A stretch of DNA of 64,000 nt from a gamma proteobacterium HTCC2207 (GTDB lineage Bacteria > Pseudomonadota > Gammaproteobacteria > Pseudomonadales > Porticoccaceae), in the NCBI GenBank assembly GCA_905182265.1, contig CAJJAO010000019.1:83759-147758 (forward strand), read 5' to 3'. Positions 34,462-43,710 of the stretch are shown piece by piece; positions within the stretch are counted from its first letter, which is position 1; each line of letters begins with the position of its first letter. The notes beneath the pieces were generated by a model that worked only from the letters and a program-made list of their open reading frames with translations, was not told where the DNA came from and made no database searches. The position numbers and the translations under genes are program-made.

Positions 34462-34578
34462 GCAAGAGCTCTTAGGCAAGAGCGGCTAAGCTCCGGCCTT
34501 TAAGCAACGGCACTTAAATAATGGCTCTTAAATAACGGCCCTTAGATAAGAGCCCTTAAATAAGAGCCGATTCAGTTA
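34453..34578 (+). repeat. 9-unit 14-nt tandem array starting at the smpB stop
   Basis: Nine consecutive 14-nt units begin with AGCTCATAAGCAAG, which contains the final smpB serine codons and TAA. They drift through GGCACTTAAATAAT and GGCTCTTAAATAAC to AGCCCTTAAATAAG. Nearly all keep TAA or TAG. The 14-nt step moves each stop into the next frame, so stops occur in all three frames. Confidence 0.88.
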
Positions 34579-34596
34579 ACCCCCAACAGCCCACTG

Positions 34597-35310
34597 CTAT
34601 TTTTTAAATAAAGCCTTTAAACCACTGGCTTTGTCTTTTATCTGCGCCTCTAAGGTATCCCCTATTTCCCCAACTGACCCGGACTGCAAGGCCGCTTTAG
34701 TCGCGCTTTTAGAAATGGCTGATACAATTTTAGCCGTGGCCTGAGCCATCGAAACACCCTGGCCATCCTCACCTATATGGGTGAGATGTATGGTTGGCAG
34801 CGGCACATCTAGAGTTTTTGATCCCAGCAAACCGTAATGCAATTGGCCCTCAGTGATCACAAGGTCTCTAATGATGATATTTTTGGCCGTCTGCCCGTCT
34901 GAAGCTACGCTATCGTCAGTCCCAAGGTATTGAGTAATATTGGCCTGCAGCCGATCGAGATTGCTGCCGCCTCGCCCAGATTCCATCGTCACCTCAGGTG
35001 CCACGATTTTTAGGGTTTCAATGACAATAATATCGGTGGTCAGGGATTCCTGGTCCAAGCTAAAGTATATTTCGCCTAGAGAGAATGCATTCTCAGTATC
35101 AAAGCCCTCGGGGTTACCAATAACCAGCCCTTTTAATCGCCCATCCCCGGACAGCAGAGATATTTTCGCACTGTTTAAAGTGACCTGAGCCTGAGTCATT
35201 TCAGGGCCTAATGTTTCGACGACTGTTTTAATACCAGTGCCCAGATTCATTAATACCAAAACGCCAATTACTAAGACTAGCGCCAAGACAATCTTCACTA
35301 ACTTCGCCAT
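34597..35310 (-). CDS. AsmA-like membrane-anchored protein
   Basis: 237-residue protein with one N-terminal membrane helix (about 6-24) and a predicted periplasmic beta-rich body. MTQAQVTLNSAKISLLSGDGRLKGLVIGNPEGF and IVIETLKIVAPEVTMESGRGGSNLDRL resemble the N-terminal repeats of AsmA/YdbH-type proteins, which are much longer. It lacks the long groove of true AsmA transporters, so a lipid-transfer role is speculative. No signal cleavage site is evident. Convergent with smpB, divergent from cysZ. Confidence 0.7.
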   Translation of the reverse strand: MAKLVKIVLALVLVIGVLVLMNLGTGIKTVVETLGPEMTQAQVTLNSAKISLLSGDGRLKGLVIGNPEGFDTENAFSLGEIYFSLDQESLTTDIIVIETLKIVAPEVTMESGRGGSNLDRLQANITQYLGTDDSVASDGQTAKNIIIRDLVITEGQLHYGLLGSKTLDVPLPTIHLTHIGEDGQGVSMAQATAKIVSAISKSATKAALQSGSVGEIGDTLEAQIKDKASGLKALFKK

Positions 35311-35398
35311 CTGTTTATCCTTAAAAAATAGTCCGTGTTTTAAAAAGCATAGATGCTATTCTTTAATCTGTAAAAATAACTGCTTAAAATAAACCTCT

Positions 35399-36163
35399 AT
35401 GAGCGATAAAAATAACCTGCTTGGCACTGCAGTGTCGGGGCCCTCAGTCATTCTCGAAGGCGCCAAACTACTTTGGCACCCCAGTATTCGCTGGCTGGTG
35501 CTGATACCACTATTGATTAACATTGTGCTATTCACAGCGCTGACGACCGCTGCAGGGCAATGGCTGGGAGACTGGCTGGATAGTATGGTGAGCGCGGTAC
35601 CCCAATGGCTGCACTGGCTGGTATGGATTATCTGGTTACTGTTTTCGATACTGGCTCTGGTGATCTACGCATTCACCTTTACCTTGCTGGCCAACCTGAT
35701 TGGCTCACCATTTTATGGTCTGATTGCCGAGAGAGTCATACTCATGGAATGCGGCAGTTCGCCCAACTCCGCCGATATCTCAATGATGAAAATTGCATGG
35801 CAGAGTTTTGTGCGTCAGTTGCAGCTGCTGGCCTATTTTATTCCGCGAACCATTGGGGTGGGGCTACTGACTATATTGATTAGCTTTATTCCCCTGCTGA
35901 ACTTATTCGCCCCTGTGCTTGCGGGAGGCTGGGCTGCCTGGTCTTTGGCGATACAGTATTTCGATTACGCTGCCGATATTGACGGCGTGTCGTTTCGGCA
36001 GTTGATTGATCAAGCGGGGCAAAAGAGGTGGCAATCTATGGGGTTTGGCTTTACGGCCCTGGCGGCCTCAGCGGTACCGCTGCTCAATTTACTGGCCTTA
36101 CCTGCAGCGGTGATCGGTGGAACATTACTCTGGTGCAGAGACTACAAAAACCCGATGGTTTAA
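35399..36163 (+). CDS. cysZ: sulfate transporter CysZ
   Basis: Inner-membrane sulfate permease, EI24/CysZ family, 254 residues (E. coli 253). Hydrophobic helices include WLVLIPLLINIVLFTALTTA and LHWLVWIIWLLFSILALVIYAFTFTLLANLIGSPFYGLIAERV, whose end is the family signature. LLNLFAPVLAGGWAAWSLAIQYFDYAAD is also typical. With two cysE genes it gives this window three assimilatory sulfur/cysteine genes, but they are not clustered. Convergent with rhlB. Confidence 0.93.
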   Translation: MSDKNNLLGTAVSGPSVILEGAKLLWHPSIRWLVLIPLLINIVLFTALTTAAGQWLGDWLDSMVSAVPQWLHWLVWIIWLLFSILALVIYAFTFTLLANLIGSPFYGLIAERVILMECGSSPNSADISMMKIAWQSFVRQLQLLAYFIPRTIGVGLLTILISFIPLLNLFAPVLAGGWAAWSLAIQYFDYAADIDGVSFRQLIDQAGQKRWQSMGFGFTALAASAVPLLNLLALPAAVIGGTLLWCRDYKNPMV

Positions 36164-36177
36164 GCGCCTCCTTATTT

Positions 36178-37791
36178 TTATTCAGACGGCTCAGCTGCCT
36201 TGGGAGCCTTAGGTTTAGCTGGAGCTCTCTTTCTGGCTGGGCGTGCTTTTGGCTTTGCTTTTGATTTAGGGGACGCCGCAGGGGCTTCTGATTTAGGGGA
36301 CGCCGCAGGCGCTGGTTCTGCGTCTGAGGGTTGTGCTTCAGCTGCGGGGGCTTTTGGTTTAGGGGCAGCCGCAGGCGCTTCTGATTTAGGTGACGCCGCA
36401 GGCGCTTCTAATTTAGGAGCCGCCGCAGGCGCTTTGGGTTTTGGCTTGCTAGGGGCTTCCTGAAGCAAATGCTCTTCGGGCATGATGCAAGACAGCTTCA
36501 TGTCCATTAGCTTTTCGATGGGCTCTAGCAAGAATGCGTCATCTTCACAGGCAAAGCTTATAGAGGTACCTGTTTTACCTGCCCGGCCTGTGCGACCAAT
36601 GCGGTGAACATAGTCCTCTGGCTCTTCAGGCAAGGTGTAATTGATCACATGACTAATACCGTCGACATGAATGCCGCGGCCGGCTACATCTGTGGCTACC
36701 ATTATTTTTAGAGCGCCAGATTTAAAGGATTCCAAGGCTTTCATACGGCGATTCTGCGGGATTTCTCCAGACAATATACCGACGTTAAACCCTTTCTTGC
36801 GCAGCTTCTCATGTAATGTTCTGCAGATATCTCGGCGATTGGCAAAGACCATCACGCTATCTACATCGTCATTGAGCAAAATGTTATTTAACAGAGCAAA
36901 CTTCTCACTCGCGGTGGTGATATAAATTTTCTGGTCAACAGTATCTGTGGCTACTCGCTCAGCACCAATCTCTATGGTCACCGGAGAATCCGTCCAGGTG
37001 GACGACAGGCGCAGTACTTCTGGTGTGAATGTGGCCGAGTACAGCAGCGTTTGACGCTCTTCACGCTTGGGGGTTAAACCCACTAAACGGCGCACCTGAG
37101 GAATAAAGCCCATATCTAACATACGGTCAGCTTCATCAATCACTAGGACTTCTACCTGATCCAAGTAAACATCGCGATTGTTAGCAAAATCAAGCAGGCG
37201 ACCTGGAGTGCCCACTAAAATATCACAGTGAAACTTTTGCATTTTCTGCAACTGCTTGCCGTAATCCATACCGCCCACTAAACAGTGCACTTTGAGACCA
37301 GTGTGTTTTAGCAGCAGAGCCGCATCGTCAGCAATCTGCAGTGCCAACTCGCGGGTTGGCGCCATAATCAATGATCGCGCTTCACCCATGTATCGCTCGC
37401 CTTCAATGGGATGCTTAATCAGATCAGCAATAATACTAATCAAAAATGCTGCGGTCTTACCGGTACCTGTCTGAGCCTTACCGACAATATCATGGCCATT
37501 TAAGGTATGGGGCAGCGAGCTTGCCTGAATCGGCGTGGCGTAATGGAAGCCAGTGTCCTGAATACTGTGCATCAATGTCGCAGGCAGATCGAAATCATGA
37601 AAGCGGCTTTTGCCTTCTACTGGCTCCACAACGAATTGAGAAATATCCCAACTATTGCCACCGCGACCCGATCCACGTCTTCCGCGGGGCGAGTTTTTAG
37701 AGGTGGGTTTTTCGGCCGCTGTATCAGCAGGTACCGGAGTCTCAGTATTAGAAGTAGATTCAGTCAAAATAATAGTCGCAGTGATTAACAA
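36178..37791 (-). CDS. rhlB: DEAD-box RNA helicase RhlB-like
   Basis: ATP-dependent RNA helicase. DEAD-box motifs are all present: FHDFDLPATLMHSIQDTGFHYATPIQA (Q motif), AQTGTGKT (I), PTRELALQ (Ia), DEAD in VLVIDEADRMLDMGF (II), SATFT (III), VATDVAGRGIH (V) and HRIGRTGRAGK (VI). Flanking sequences match RhlB best. About 85 C-terminal residues are Ala/Pro/Lys repeats. No ATG precedes the first conserved block: TTG at 37791 or TTG at 37767 (MTESTSNTETPVP) are candidate starts and neither has a clear ribosome binding site. In enterobacteria RhlB joins the RNA degradosome. Confidence 0.9.
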   Translation of the reverse strand: MLITATIILTESTSNTETPVPADTAAEKPTSKNSPRGRRGSGRGGNSWDISQFVVEPVEGKSRFHDFDLPATLMHSIQDTGFHYATPIQASSLPHTLNGHDIVGKAQTGTGKTAAFLISIIADLIKHPIEGERYMGEARSLIMAPTRELALQIADDAALLLKHTGLKVHCLVGGMDYGKQLQKMQKFHCDILVGTPGRLLDFANNRDVYLDQVEVLVIDEADRMLDMGFIPQVRRLVGLTPKREERQTLLYSATFTPEVLRLSSTWTDSPVTIEIGAERVATDTVDQKIYITTASEKFALLNNILLNDDVDSVMVFANRRDICRTLHEKLRKKGFNVGILSGEIPQNRRMKALESFKSGALKIMVATDVAGRGIHVDGISHVINYTLPEEPEDYVHRIGRTGRAGKTGTSISFACEDDAFLLEPIEKLMDMKLSCIMPEEHLLQEAPSKPKPKAPAAAPKLEAPAASPKSEAPAAAPKPKAPAAEAQPSDAEPAPAASPKSEAPAASPKSKAKPKARPARKRAPAKPKAPKAAEPSE

Positions 37792-38028
37792 TCGATTATG
37801 TGGGGAGCTTAGTCTAGCCTGGTCTGATCTAGCCTGGACTTATTAAAGACAGAGACAGCTACACCCAAGAATGGCGCGGAGTGTAGCAGAATTGTCAATA
37901 GATGGCTGTAAAGAATGAATGTAGGGGTGTTGGGCCTTAGGCTGACATGAAACGTCAATATAGCCTAAGGCTCTGTCCAACTAGCACTTTCAGAATAGTA
38001 GTTTTAAATTAGCCTATTCAAACCGCCC

Positions 38029-38682
38029 CTAACGAGAGGGAGCTATGCCCAGACGTCGGCCAATCCAGTAGTCTGCGCTAACCCAGCGCCCACCCCCAGT
38101 GAATAATAAACTGAGCAGCATAATCAGGTACGTGGCCGCAAACTCAATGCCATTGTTTAAGACCACAAAACTACCCTTCTCTGTCAGCCAACTGTAGTTG
38201 CCATGACGACGTAAAATACCTTTGGCTGCCGCTACTCGCTGGCCCACACCTTCACTGTTTAGCAAACTCCTCTGGGCAGCGGGAATACCGACGGCGGCCA
38301 AGACTGATGCTGTGCTTGTCGCAGGGTCCCCCGGGGCTATGGCAAACCAGCCATTTTCCCAATGAGAAGTACCCGCCGCAACGACCATGGTCACAATCAA
38401 GGGTAGTACAAAGAGTCTGGTCGCCAAACCAAGCAATAGCGCAAAACCACCCAGCAACTCCGCACTGGCCGCTAGAAAAACCATCAGTCTCGGCATAGGA
38501 AGCCCAAGCCCCCAGTCCGAGTTGCCAAACCAGGCCACCATATCGTCAAAGTTTGCAAATTTATGGGCGCCCACGCCAATAAAAATAGGCGCCAAATACA
38601 ACCTCAGAGCCAGTGGCCCCAGCCAATCAATTGCCTTTAATTTTTGGGTAAATAGATTATAAAAACTGATTAGTTCCTGCAT
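38029..38682 (-). CDS. DoxX family membrane protein (HvfX-like)
   Basis: DoxX-fold inner-membrane protein, 217 residues from the ATG preceded by AGGAG at 7 nt (a GTG one codon earlier is possible). Four or more helices; RLYLAPIFIGVGAHKF, LMVFLAASAELLGGFALLLGLATRL and LNNGIEFAATYLIMLLSLLFTGGGRWVSADYWIGRR are characteristic. The last block is like HvfX, which works with the HvfABC copper-binding peptide system, but no such partners lie here. Function unassigned. Confidence 0.8.
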   Translation of the reverse strand: MQELISFYNLFTQKLKAIDWLGPLALRLYLAPIFIGVGAHKFANFDDMVAWFGNSDWGLGLPMPRLMVFLAASAELLGGFALLLGLATRLFVLPLIVTMVVAAGTSHWENGWFAIAPGDPATSTASVLAAVGIPAAQRSLLNSEGVGQRVAAAKGILRRHGNYSWLTEKGSFVVLNNGIEFAATYLIMLLSLLFTGGGRWVSADYWIGRRLGIAPSR

Positions 38683-38898
38683 CACAACTCTCCTTGTCTA
38701 ACTTCAATTTAAAGGCTTAAGACCAAATGCTAAATAGTGCGTACTTCAAAATTCATTGAGCTTTAGAGCCCCTCTCCAGTAAAAAATTCCTAGGCACGCC
38801 AACTTAGGCACCTCTACCTAAATACCAAAGCGTAAATTTCGCTTTCTTTGCCGCAGGCATTCAACCAAAATGGGGCTTCGCTCCCATAAAGAAACCCC

Positions 38899-40302
38899 AT
38901 GACTCCTGCGATTCAAAAAAGACCAACGTTCGTGGAGAACGCTGGTGATCTGCTGCGCCTAGCCGGGCCATTAATGCTCGGCCAAGTTGCTGTGGTAGGC
39001 ATGACCGTCACGGATATTTATATGGCGGGACAGGTGAGCTCAGAGACTTTGGCTGCGCTGCAACTGGGGGGCAGTATCTGGGCAATGATTAACCTTCTGG
39101 TGATTGGCATTATGATCGGCAATAGCCCGATTATTGGCAATTTCTGGGGGGCGGGTGAAAAGCATCGTGTGCGCTTTCAGTTTCAGCAAGCTATGTGGCT
39201 GGCTCTACCCATGGGTGTGGCTGTGTGCGGCGGCCTACTACTGGGTATTATGCTCTTAGGCCAGTTAGACATTTCACCAGAGGTCTACCGAATTGCCCGG
39301 GGCTATCTGATGCCCTATCTTATTACTGGCTTTATGTTCCCCGCTTTTTTTGCTTTTCGCAGCACCTTTGAGGGTGTTGGTGATATTCGCCCGGTCATGG
39401 TATTTAACTTTCTGGCGTTTTTTCTCAATGGCATTCTCGACTACATTTTAGTGTTCGGTAAGCTTGGATTCCCGGCTATGGGCGGCATAGGTGCCGCCTG
39501 GGCAACCACAGTGGTGATGACTTTTCTATTGGTGGCTATGACAGCCTACGGGCGCAATGCTAGCAACATGAAACCATTGCAGCTCTACCATCAGTTTGCC
39601 GGTCCAAGCGCCGCGGCGATAAAAGATATCTTGCGTCTGGGTATTCCCATTGCACTCATGATCGCGGCAGAAATTGGCTTCTTTGCCATTATCCCTATGT
39701 TGATCGCTCATTTGGGAGCCAATGTTTTGGGAGCTCATGCCATCACCAACAATTTGGACTCTCTCGCCTATATGATTCCACTGGGCATTGGCCAGGCGCT
39801 CACCATAAAAGTATCCCATGCTCAGGGCCGCAAGGACCCAGTCGCGGCCAGGCAGATCTGCTTAACCGGTTTTAAGTTAGTATTTTTGTTGGCCATGGTT
39901 TTGGGCTTGATAAAGATCACTCTGCGCCATGAATTTGCCGCACTGTTTAGCCCTGAGGCAGAGGTGCAGATAATTGCTGGCACGCTGTTTCTTTACTCCG
40001 CTGCGCTCGGGTACTTTGATTCTGTGCAGATGGCCAGCAGTGGCGCTCTGCGTGGCTATAAGGATGCCCGGATCCCGCTTATCATCCAAGTCATTGCTTT
40101 CTGGGTGATTGCATTCCCCATTGCCTATAGCTTGGCACTTACAGATTTTTGGGGTGAGCCGATGGGTGTATTTGGATTTTGGACTGGTTTGGTTATAGCA
40201 GCTGCGCTGGCCAGCACCATGATGCTGTACCGTTGGAATTTGGTATCAAAACGTGAGATCAGCTTGAGCCAGCAGAATAGACAGCTTGGGCCAGCAAGAT
40301 AA
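38899..40302 (+). CDS. MATE family multidrug exporter (NorM-like)
   Basis: Cation-coupled exporter of the MATE family, 467 residues and about 12 membrane helices. LLRLAGPLMLGQVAVVGMTVTDIYMAGQVSSETLAALQLGGSIW is the N-terminal signature, and the internal repeat begins at DILRLGIPIALMIAAEIGFFAII. Typical substrates are cationic dyes and fluoroquinolones. It stands alone between the DoxX gene and the convergent prmC. Confidence 0.92.
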   Translation: MTPAIQKRPTFVENAGDLLRLAGPLMLGQVAVVGMTVTDIYMAGQVSSETLAALQLGGSIWAMINLLVIGIMIGNSPIIGNFWGAGEKHRVRFQFQQAMWLALPMGVAVCGGLLLGIMLLGQLDISPEVYRIARGYLMPYLITGFMFPAFFAFRSTFEGVGDIRPVMVFNFLAFFLNGILDYILVFGKLGFPAMGGIGAAWATTVVMTFLLVAMTAYGRNASNMKPLQLYHQFAGPSAAAIKDILRLGIPIALMIAAEIGFFAIIPMLIAHLGANVLGAHAITNNLDSLAYMIPLGIGQALTIKVSHAQGRKDPVAARQICLTGFKLVFLLAMVLGLIKITLRHEFAALFSPEAEVQIIAGTLFLYSAALGYFDSVQMASSGALRGYKDARIPLIIQVIAFWVIAFPIAYSLALTDFWGEPMGVFGFWTGLVIAAALASTMMLYRWNLVSKREISLSQQNRQLGPAR

Positions 40303-40324
40303 AAAAACCAGAACAACAGGCCCT

Positions 40325-41173
40325 TTAGTCTTGCAAGCGCCCGAGGGTAATACGATCCATCTGGTTATAATCTTGGCGGGTTTCTACCAACACAAAACCA
40401 GCATCGTTAAATAACTCTCTCACCACTTCGCCCTGTTCATGACCATGCTCAACAATCAGCCAACCGGCGGGCTGTAAAAAGCCCGAACTCTGGCCCACTA
40501 CTATTTTCAAATCATCCAACCCATCGGTGCCAGACACTAGCGCAGAGGCTGGCTCGAATCGAACATCCCCCTCAAAAAGGTGGGCATCATCGACTTCTAT
40601 ATAGGGTGGGTTGCTCACAATAAGATTAAATTTGGCTTGCGGCTGCCGATTAGCCACCGCGGTAAACCAATCACTCTGATAAATCTGCACATTATCTAGC
40701 TGACACTGAGAACGGTTTTGTTCGGCCAGCGCCACGGCCTGAGGCTGCACATCAACAGCGGTTAGCTGCCAACTCGGGTGCTCCGAGGCCAGTGCCAGAG
40801 CAATAGCACCGGTGCCAGTACCCAGGTCGAGCACCAGACTTTGATCTGGTAAATCCAATTCAAGAGCCGCCTCAACCAACAACTCGGTTTCGGGACGGGG
40901 TATTAATGTATGGGGGCTGACGCCGAGGTCTAGAGTCCAAAAACCCTGGGTACCCACAATAAAGGCAACGGGCTCACCTTCCAAACGACGTTTAAAAAGC
41001 TGCTCAAAGTGCTGGCTATCAGCCGCTGGTAACTCTTTATCTGGCCAGGTTTTTAACCAGGTGCGATCAACTGACAGACTATGGCAGAGCAGCAGCTCCG
41101 TATCCAATAAAGCTGTATCGCTGGCTGGGGACAGCTCGCTGTGGCGCAGCAGTAGATCATTGACTGTCGCCAT
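40325..41173 (-). CDS. prmC: peptide chain release factor N5-glutamine methyltransferase
   Basis: Methylates the GGQ glutamine of release factors. 282 residues. SAM-binding LVLDLGTGTGAIALALASEHP and the catalytic NPPY motif in LIVSNPPYIEV are intact. The ATG at 41173 lies 2 nt after the prfA stop, so the enzyme is co-transcribed with one of its substrates. Part of the hemA-prfA-prmC operon, as in E. coli and Pseudomonas. Confidence 0.96.
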   Translation of the reverse strand: MATVNDLLLRHSELSPASDTALLDTELLLCHSLSVDRTWLKTWPDKELPAADSQHFEQLFKRRLEGEPVAFIVGTQGFWTLDLGVSPHTLIPRPETELLVEAALELDLPDQSLVLDLGTGTGAIALALASEHPSWQLTAVDVQPQAVALAEQNRSQCQLDNVQIYQSDWFTAVANRQPQAKFNLIVSNPPYIEVDDAHLFEGDVRFEPASALVSGTDGLDDLKIVVGQSSGFLQPAGWLIVEHGHEQGEVVRELFNDAGFVLVETRQDYNQMDRITLGRLQD

Positions 41174-41175
41174 GA

Positions 41176-42258
41176 TCAATCGGCCAGAGTGGCCAACTGC
41201 TCGGCCTGGAATTCGTTAACTAGTGGCTGCACCACGTCGGCCAAAGAGCCTTCCATGACCTCATTTAACTTATATAGCGTTAGATTAATACGGTGATCGG
41301 TGACTCGCCCCTGGGGGAAATTATAGGTGCGGATACGCTCTGATCTGTCGCCACTGCCCACCAGGCTCTTGCGCTGTTCCGACTGCTCTGCAGCGGCCGC
41401 ATCACTCTGCGCCGAGTTTAGTCTGGCCTGCAGAACTGCCATAGCCTTAGCACGGTTCTTGTGCTGGGAGCGCTCGTCCTGGCATTCCACTACCATACCC
41501 GAGGGCAAGTGGGTCAAACGAATCGCCGAGTCTGTCTTGTTTACATGCTGCCCACCAGAGCCTGAAGCTCTAAAGGTGTCGACTCGCAAATCACCCTTAT
41601 TAATCTCGATAGTGTCCTGTTCATCGGCCTCGGGCATTATCGCCACGGTGCAGGCGGAGGTATGAATACGTCCCTGGGATTCTGTGTCTGGCACACGTTG
41701 CACGCGATGGGCGCCAGATTCAAATTTAAGCTTGGAATAAACACCTTTGCCAACAATGCGCGCAATAATTTCTTTGTAGCCGCCATGGTCGCCATTGTTC
41801 TGGCTCATGATCTCAACTTGCCAGCGCTGATTTTCAGCGAACTTGCTATACATGCGAAACAGGTCACCAGAAAATATGGCCGCCTCATCGCCACCAGTAC
41901 CGGCGCGAATTTCTAAGAAAACATTTTTATCGTCATTGGGATCTTTGGGTAACAGCAGCCGTTGTAGATCTAGCTCAAAGGTCTCGAGCTGCGCTTCACC
42001 GTCTTTCATTTCTTGCTGCGCCATATCACGCATATCAGGGTCGCTGTCTTTAAGCAGTGATTTGGCCTCAACAATTGATGCAACCACATCCCGATAACTA
42101 TGAAAGGTTTTTACGATGGGTTCTAATTCGGCATACTCTTTCGACAGAGTACGATACTTGTTCTGATCTGCAATAGTATCTGCGTCGCTAAGTAACGCCC
42201 CTACCTCTTCGTAGCGTTCACTCAGAATGTCCAGCTTGGCTAATATCGAATCTTTCAT
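41176..42258 (-). CDS. prfA: peptide chain release factor 1
   Basis: Terminates translation at UAG/UAA. 360 residues, as in E. coli. The GGQ motif is in [22 protein letters not shown], and the stop-codon-reading PxT tripeptide reads PDT in [15 protein letters not shown]. The C-terminal [16 protein letters not shown] is typical. Middle gene of hemA-prfA-prmC. Confidence 0.98.
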   Translation of the reverse strand: MKDSILAKLDILSERYEEVGALLSDADTIADQNKYRTLSKEYAELEPIVKTFHSYRDVVASIVEAKSLLKDSDPDMRDMAQQEMKDGEAQLETFELDLQRLLLPKDPNDDKNVFLEIRAGTGGDEAAIFSGDLFRMYSKFAENQRWQVEIMSQNNGDHGGYKEIIARIVGKGVYSKLKFESGAHRVQRVPDTESQGRIHTSACTVAIMPEADEQDTIEINKGDLRVDTFRASGSGGQHVNKTDSAIRLTHLPSGMVVECQDERSQHKNRAKAMAVLQARLNSAQSDAAAAEQSEQRKSLVGSGDRSERIRTYNFPQGRVTDHRINLTLYKLNEVMEGSLADVVQPLVNEFQAEQLATLAD

Positions 42259-42286
42259 GCAGTTTTAGTTTCCATTAATACAGCGC

Positions 42287-43540
42287 TTATTTTTTCTTAA
42301 GGCCAAACAATTCGTGGGTCGCATCAATAGTGGCATTGCTTCCCTCTTCACTGGCCTGCTTGAGTCTTGTTGTGGGCTTGTGTAAAAGTTTATTGGTTAG
42401 ATTGCGGGCCAGTGCATTAATGACTTCTACCGAATCTTGCCCGCGTTCGAGAGCTGTAAGGGCCTTCTGCACTTCGCTATCGCGAATCACTTCTACGCTA
42501 TCACGAAAGGCTCTAATGGTGTCTACCACCGCCAGTGCCCGCTGCTTAGTCGACCAGCTTTCAACTTCCTGATCAACAATGTCTTGGGCCATATCGGCGG
42601 CAGTCTGGCGGGCTCGCAGGTTATCTTGAATGACCTCTTCAAGATCGTCCACAGTGTAAAGATAGACGTCTTCTAGCTCTTCCACCTCCGGCTCTATATC
42701 TCGAGGCACCGCAATATCAACCATAAAAATAGGTTGGTGCCGGCGTTTTTTAAGTGCCGACTCCACCGCGCCTTTGCCAAGAATGGGCAACTGGCTGGCC
42801 GTAGAAGAAATAACAATATCGGCGCGATGCAAATAATCGGGAATATCAGATAACAGAATGGCTTCAGCAGAGAAGTTTTCTGCCAGCTCTTGGGCCCGAG
42901 TTAAGGTACGATTAGCCACCGTAATCTGACCGATGTTCTTTTCTTGTAAATGGCGCGCAACCAGCTCTATTGTTTCACCTGCACCTATCAGCAGTGCATG
43001 GGCATTTTTAAGGTCGGCAAAAATTTGTTCGGCCAGGCTAACAGACGCATAGGCAACAGACACAGGGTTTTGGCCAATAGCCGTCTCCGAGCGAACTCTC
43101 TTGGCTGCGCCAAAGGCCTGCTGAAAGGCTTGATTGAGTTCGCTGGCCACAGTACCCGCCTCACGACCCACTGAATAAGCAGACTTTATTTGGCCAAAAA
43201 TTTGTGGCTCACCCAACACAAGTGAATCCAAGCCACTGGCCACACAGATCATATGACGAATCGCATGCTGATCTCGATGACAGTAATAACAGCTCTGCAG
43301 TTCCTGCACGTCCAAACCTTTAGTCTCAGCCAACCAGTCCAGCACCTGCTGATCAGTAACCTCACCCTGCAGATATATTTCTGTGCGGTTACAAGTAGAT
43401 AGTAGAGCAATTTCCACGGCACCTATGGCAACCGCGGCCGCCTGCAATGACTCAACCACTATCTCTGGGGCAAAGGCTATCCGCCCACGGAGATCGACCG
43501 AGGCTGATTTATGATTGATGCCGAATGCCAAAATACCCAT
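42287..43540 (-). CDS. hemA: glutamyl-tRNA reductase
   Basis: First enzyme of C5 tetrapyrrole synthesis, reducing glutamyl-tRNA to glutamate semialdehyde. 417 residues (E. coli 418). The catalytic Cys lies in LLSTCNRTEIY, the NADPH fold begins at HALLIGAGETIELVARHL, and a C-terminal dimerisation helix follows. Divergent from the TPR-lolB-ispE operon, as in Pseudomonas. It supplies heme for the bc1 complex among others. Confidence 0.97.
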   Translation of the reverse strand: MGILAFGINHKSASVDLRGRIAFAPEIVVESLQAAAVAIGAVEIALLSTCNRTEIYLQGEVTDQQVLDWLAETKGLDVQELQSCYYCHRDQHAIRHMICVASGLDSLVLGEPQIFGQIKSAYSVGREAGTVASELNQAFQQAFGAAKRVRSETAIGQNPVSVAYASVSLAEQIFADLKNAHALLIGAGETIELVARHLQEKNIGQITVANRTLTRAQELAENFSAEAILLSDIPDYLHRADIVISSTASQLPILGKGAVESALKKRRHQPIFMVDIAVPRDIEPEVEELEDVYLYTVDDLEEVIQDNLRARQTAADMAQDIVDQEVESWSTKQRALAVVDTIRAFRDSVEVIRDSEVQKALTALERGQDSVEVINALARNLTNKLLHKPTTRLKQASEEGSNATIDATHELFGLKKK

Positions 43541-43710
43541 TAATGAAGTGCTTGCCCTGACTTTTGATGGGCCGATTTTACACCAGTCTCGAAGGCAAAA
43601 GGAGGCTCAGCAGAAAATGATTTGCACGGCAGACGCAAACTCTGAGCTATGCTTACAAAACTTTCGCGATAGAAATTGTCTTATCTATCAGTATCTACGA
43701 AAATGAGCTT

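Noticed and set aside
41176..42258. PDT instead of PAT or PVT in the RF1 stop-codon motif
   Set aside because: Only the outer residues of PxT are invariant, and as I recall other gammaproteobacterial RF1 proteins also vary at the middle position, so this is probably normal.
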